DNA of 23,537 bases from an uncultured bacterium (GTDB lineage: Bacteria; CAIJMQ01): assembly GCA_903821905.1 (NCBI GenBank), contig CAIJMQ010000069.1, positions 1 through 23,537 on the forward strand, read 5' to 3'. Positions 22,675-23,537 of the stretch are shown in pieces; the first letter of the stretch is position 1, and the number at the start of each line of letters is the position of its first letter. The notes below the pieces were generated by a model. It saw only the letters and a list, made by a program, of their open reading frames with translations, was not told the origin of the DNA and searched no databases. The translations under genes were made by a program, and so were the position numbers.

Positions 22675-23537
22675 ATGACTGAGATAAAAGAAAAGAAGAA
22701 ACTAGGTGAAATTCTTGTAAGTCGCAAGCTCATCACGTCTGCACAGTTAAAAGAAGCTCTCCAGATTCAATCAGAAATAGAAGACAACTATGTTCAAGAT
22801 TTGTTTATAGACAGGGAAATAATAAATGTAAAAAACTTAAAAAAAGCTCAGGAAGAAAGTAAAAAGCAGAATAAGAAATTTCAGGAAGTAATATTAGAAA
22901 TGAAGTTGGCTTCTCCCAGAGAGGTGGAAGAAATTTTTGCATTAGTAAGAAGATTCCCCTTTATCCATTTATCCCAGCACATTAAAGAAATTGAAGATGA
23001 AACGGCAAAAATTATACCCGAAAAACTTGCTCGGCACTTTTGCCTGATTGCTATATCACATGAGGATTCCTATCTTAATGTGGTGATGTCTGACCCGACA
23101 AATATAGTAGCTATTGATAATATAAGAAGTAATACGGGATATGAAGTAATCCCGTTGATATCTACAAAGAAAGAGATATTGGAAGCCATAGAAAAATATT
23201 ATGGTGAAAGTGATGTTGCAACCGATCTCACGGATTTAAATGATATAAGCTTTGTTGCGGAAGCTGAAGAGACTGCAGAAAAAGAAGGTGTGGATTTAGC
23301 CCAATTAAAAGTTCAAGTCAAAGACCCGCCTGTAGTAAGATATGTGAATTCTATTATTTACAGGGCGGTAGAAGAAAAAGCCAGCGATATTCATCTTGAA
23401 CCGGCAGAAAATGAAATCTCAAATGAAACTGTCAATCCAAAAACAGTTAAAGAGAAGAAAGTTCCTGAAATAAAAAAAGAGGTAAAACCGGTTATGAAAG
23501 CCCCTGTGGTTGAGCAATCTGAGCCTGATGGCAACCG
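22675..23537 (+). CDS. GspE/PilB-type secretion or pilus ATPase, N-terminal part (cut by window end)
   Basis: The first 287 codons of a type II secretion or type IV pilus assembly ATPase. Residues 7-34 (KKLGEILVSRKLITSAQLKEAL) form the N1-domain motif also found in MshEN c-di-GMP-binding domains, with a second, degenerate unit to about 93. IIPEKLARHFCLIAIS (113-128), VVMSDPTNIVAIDNIR and the ILEAIEKYYG end complete the N1E domain. The N2 domain starts with DPPVVRYVNSIIYRAVEEKASDIHLEP (217-243). Family members normally reach the VRYRIDG strand within a few residues. Here about 44 K/E/P-rich residues follow without it up to the window edge. The Walker motifs are beyond the window. Confidence 0.88.
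   Translation, partial: MTEIKEKKKLGEILVSRKLITSAQLKEALQIQSEIEDNYVQDLFIDREIINVKNLKKAQEESKKQNKKFQEVILEMKLASPREVEEIFALVRRFPFIHLSQHIKEIEDETAKIIPEKLARHFCLIAISHEDSYLNVVMSDPTNIVAIDNIRSNTGYEVIPLISTKKEILEAIEKYYGESDVATDLTDLNDISFVAEAEETAEKEGVDLAQLKVQVKDPPVVRYVNSIIYRAVEEKASDIHLEPAENEISNETVNPKTVKEKKVPEIKKEVKPVMKAPVVEQSEPDGN

Noticed and set aside
22650-22682. A 10-codon open frame (MDDIISLSYD) with an AGAGGA site, overlapping the ATPase start
   Set aside because: It contains the TATAAT of the likely promoter, so it would not be transcribed from it; kept only as a remote leader-peptide possibility.

Overview
The window is AT-rich DNA (by eye well under half G+C) from a Gram-negative bacterium, probably an anaerobic or microaerophilic member of a little-cultured lineage. 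The lipopolysaccharide heptose genes (rfaE1, rfaE2, a GT9 heptosyltransferase) and the signal peptides indicate an outer membrane. Rubrerythrin and pyruvate phosphate dikinase fit anaerobic central metabolism. The alpha2-type glycyl-tRNA synthetase, the TrpB2-type beta chain and the start of a GspE/PilB ATPase are compatible with a candidate phylum such as Omnitrophota, Elusimicrobiota or a relative, but the phylum is a guess. No phage, transposase, integrase or CRISPR array is visible.

Layout. (1) 23-4930, minus strand: diguanylate cyclase, DUF486 membrane protein, ferritin-like protein, methyltransferase and secreted GH39 glycosidase are packed 3 to 19 bases apart. A palindromic repeat-like element (694-838) follows, then a secreted SagB-type nitroreductase-like protein. 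(2) 5040-6110, plus: a lone GT4 glycosyltransferase. (3) 6137-11593, plus: a promoter, then rubrerythrin, an exported HEAT-repeat protein with a SurA-like tail, a zf-TFIIB protein, LemA, an HtpX-like protease with two C-terminal zinc ribbons, a second zf-TFIIB gene broken by a frameshift, and a bidirectional terminator. (4) 11610-21277, minus, several candidate promoters: an exported TPR/coiled-coil protein, rfaE1, rfaE2, heptosyltransferase, glycyl-tRNA synthetase, trpB2 and ppdK. (5) 21334-21411, minus: tRNA-Pro(TGG). (6) An aldo/keto reductase (minus) and a type II secretion/type IV pilus ATPase (plus, cut by the window end) diverge from back-to-back promoters at 22586-22663.

How the genes fit together. 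The rfaE1/rfaE2/heptosyltransferase set makes ADP-heptose and adds it to the lipopolysaccharide inner core. Cluster 3 looks like an envelope protein quality-control and oxidative-stress operon that is rich in metal-binding modules. The most unusual points are the cloverleaf-like palindromic element at 694-838, a second palindromic intergenic insert between lemA and htpX that occupies the normal ribosome-binding-site position, the HtpX protease with tandem zinc ribbons, the HEAT/SurA-like fusion, the frameshifted zf-TFIIB gene, a linker insertion inside the ATPase just after its SDIHLEP motif, and several start codons lying only 9 to 11 bases past a -10 box (possible leaderless mRNAs).
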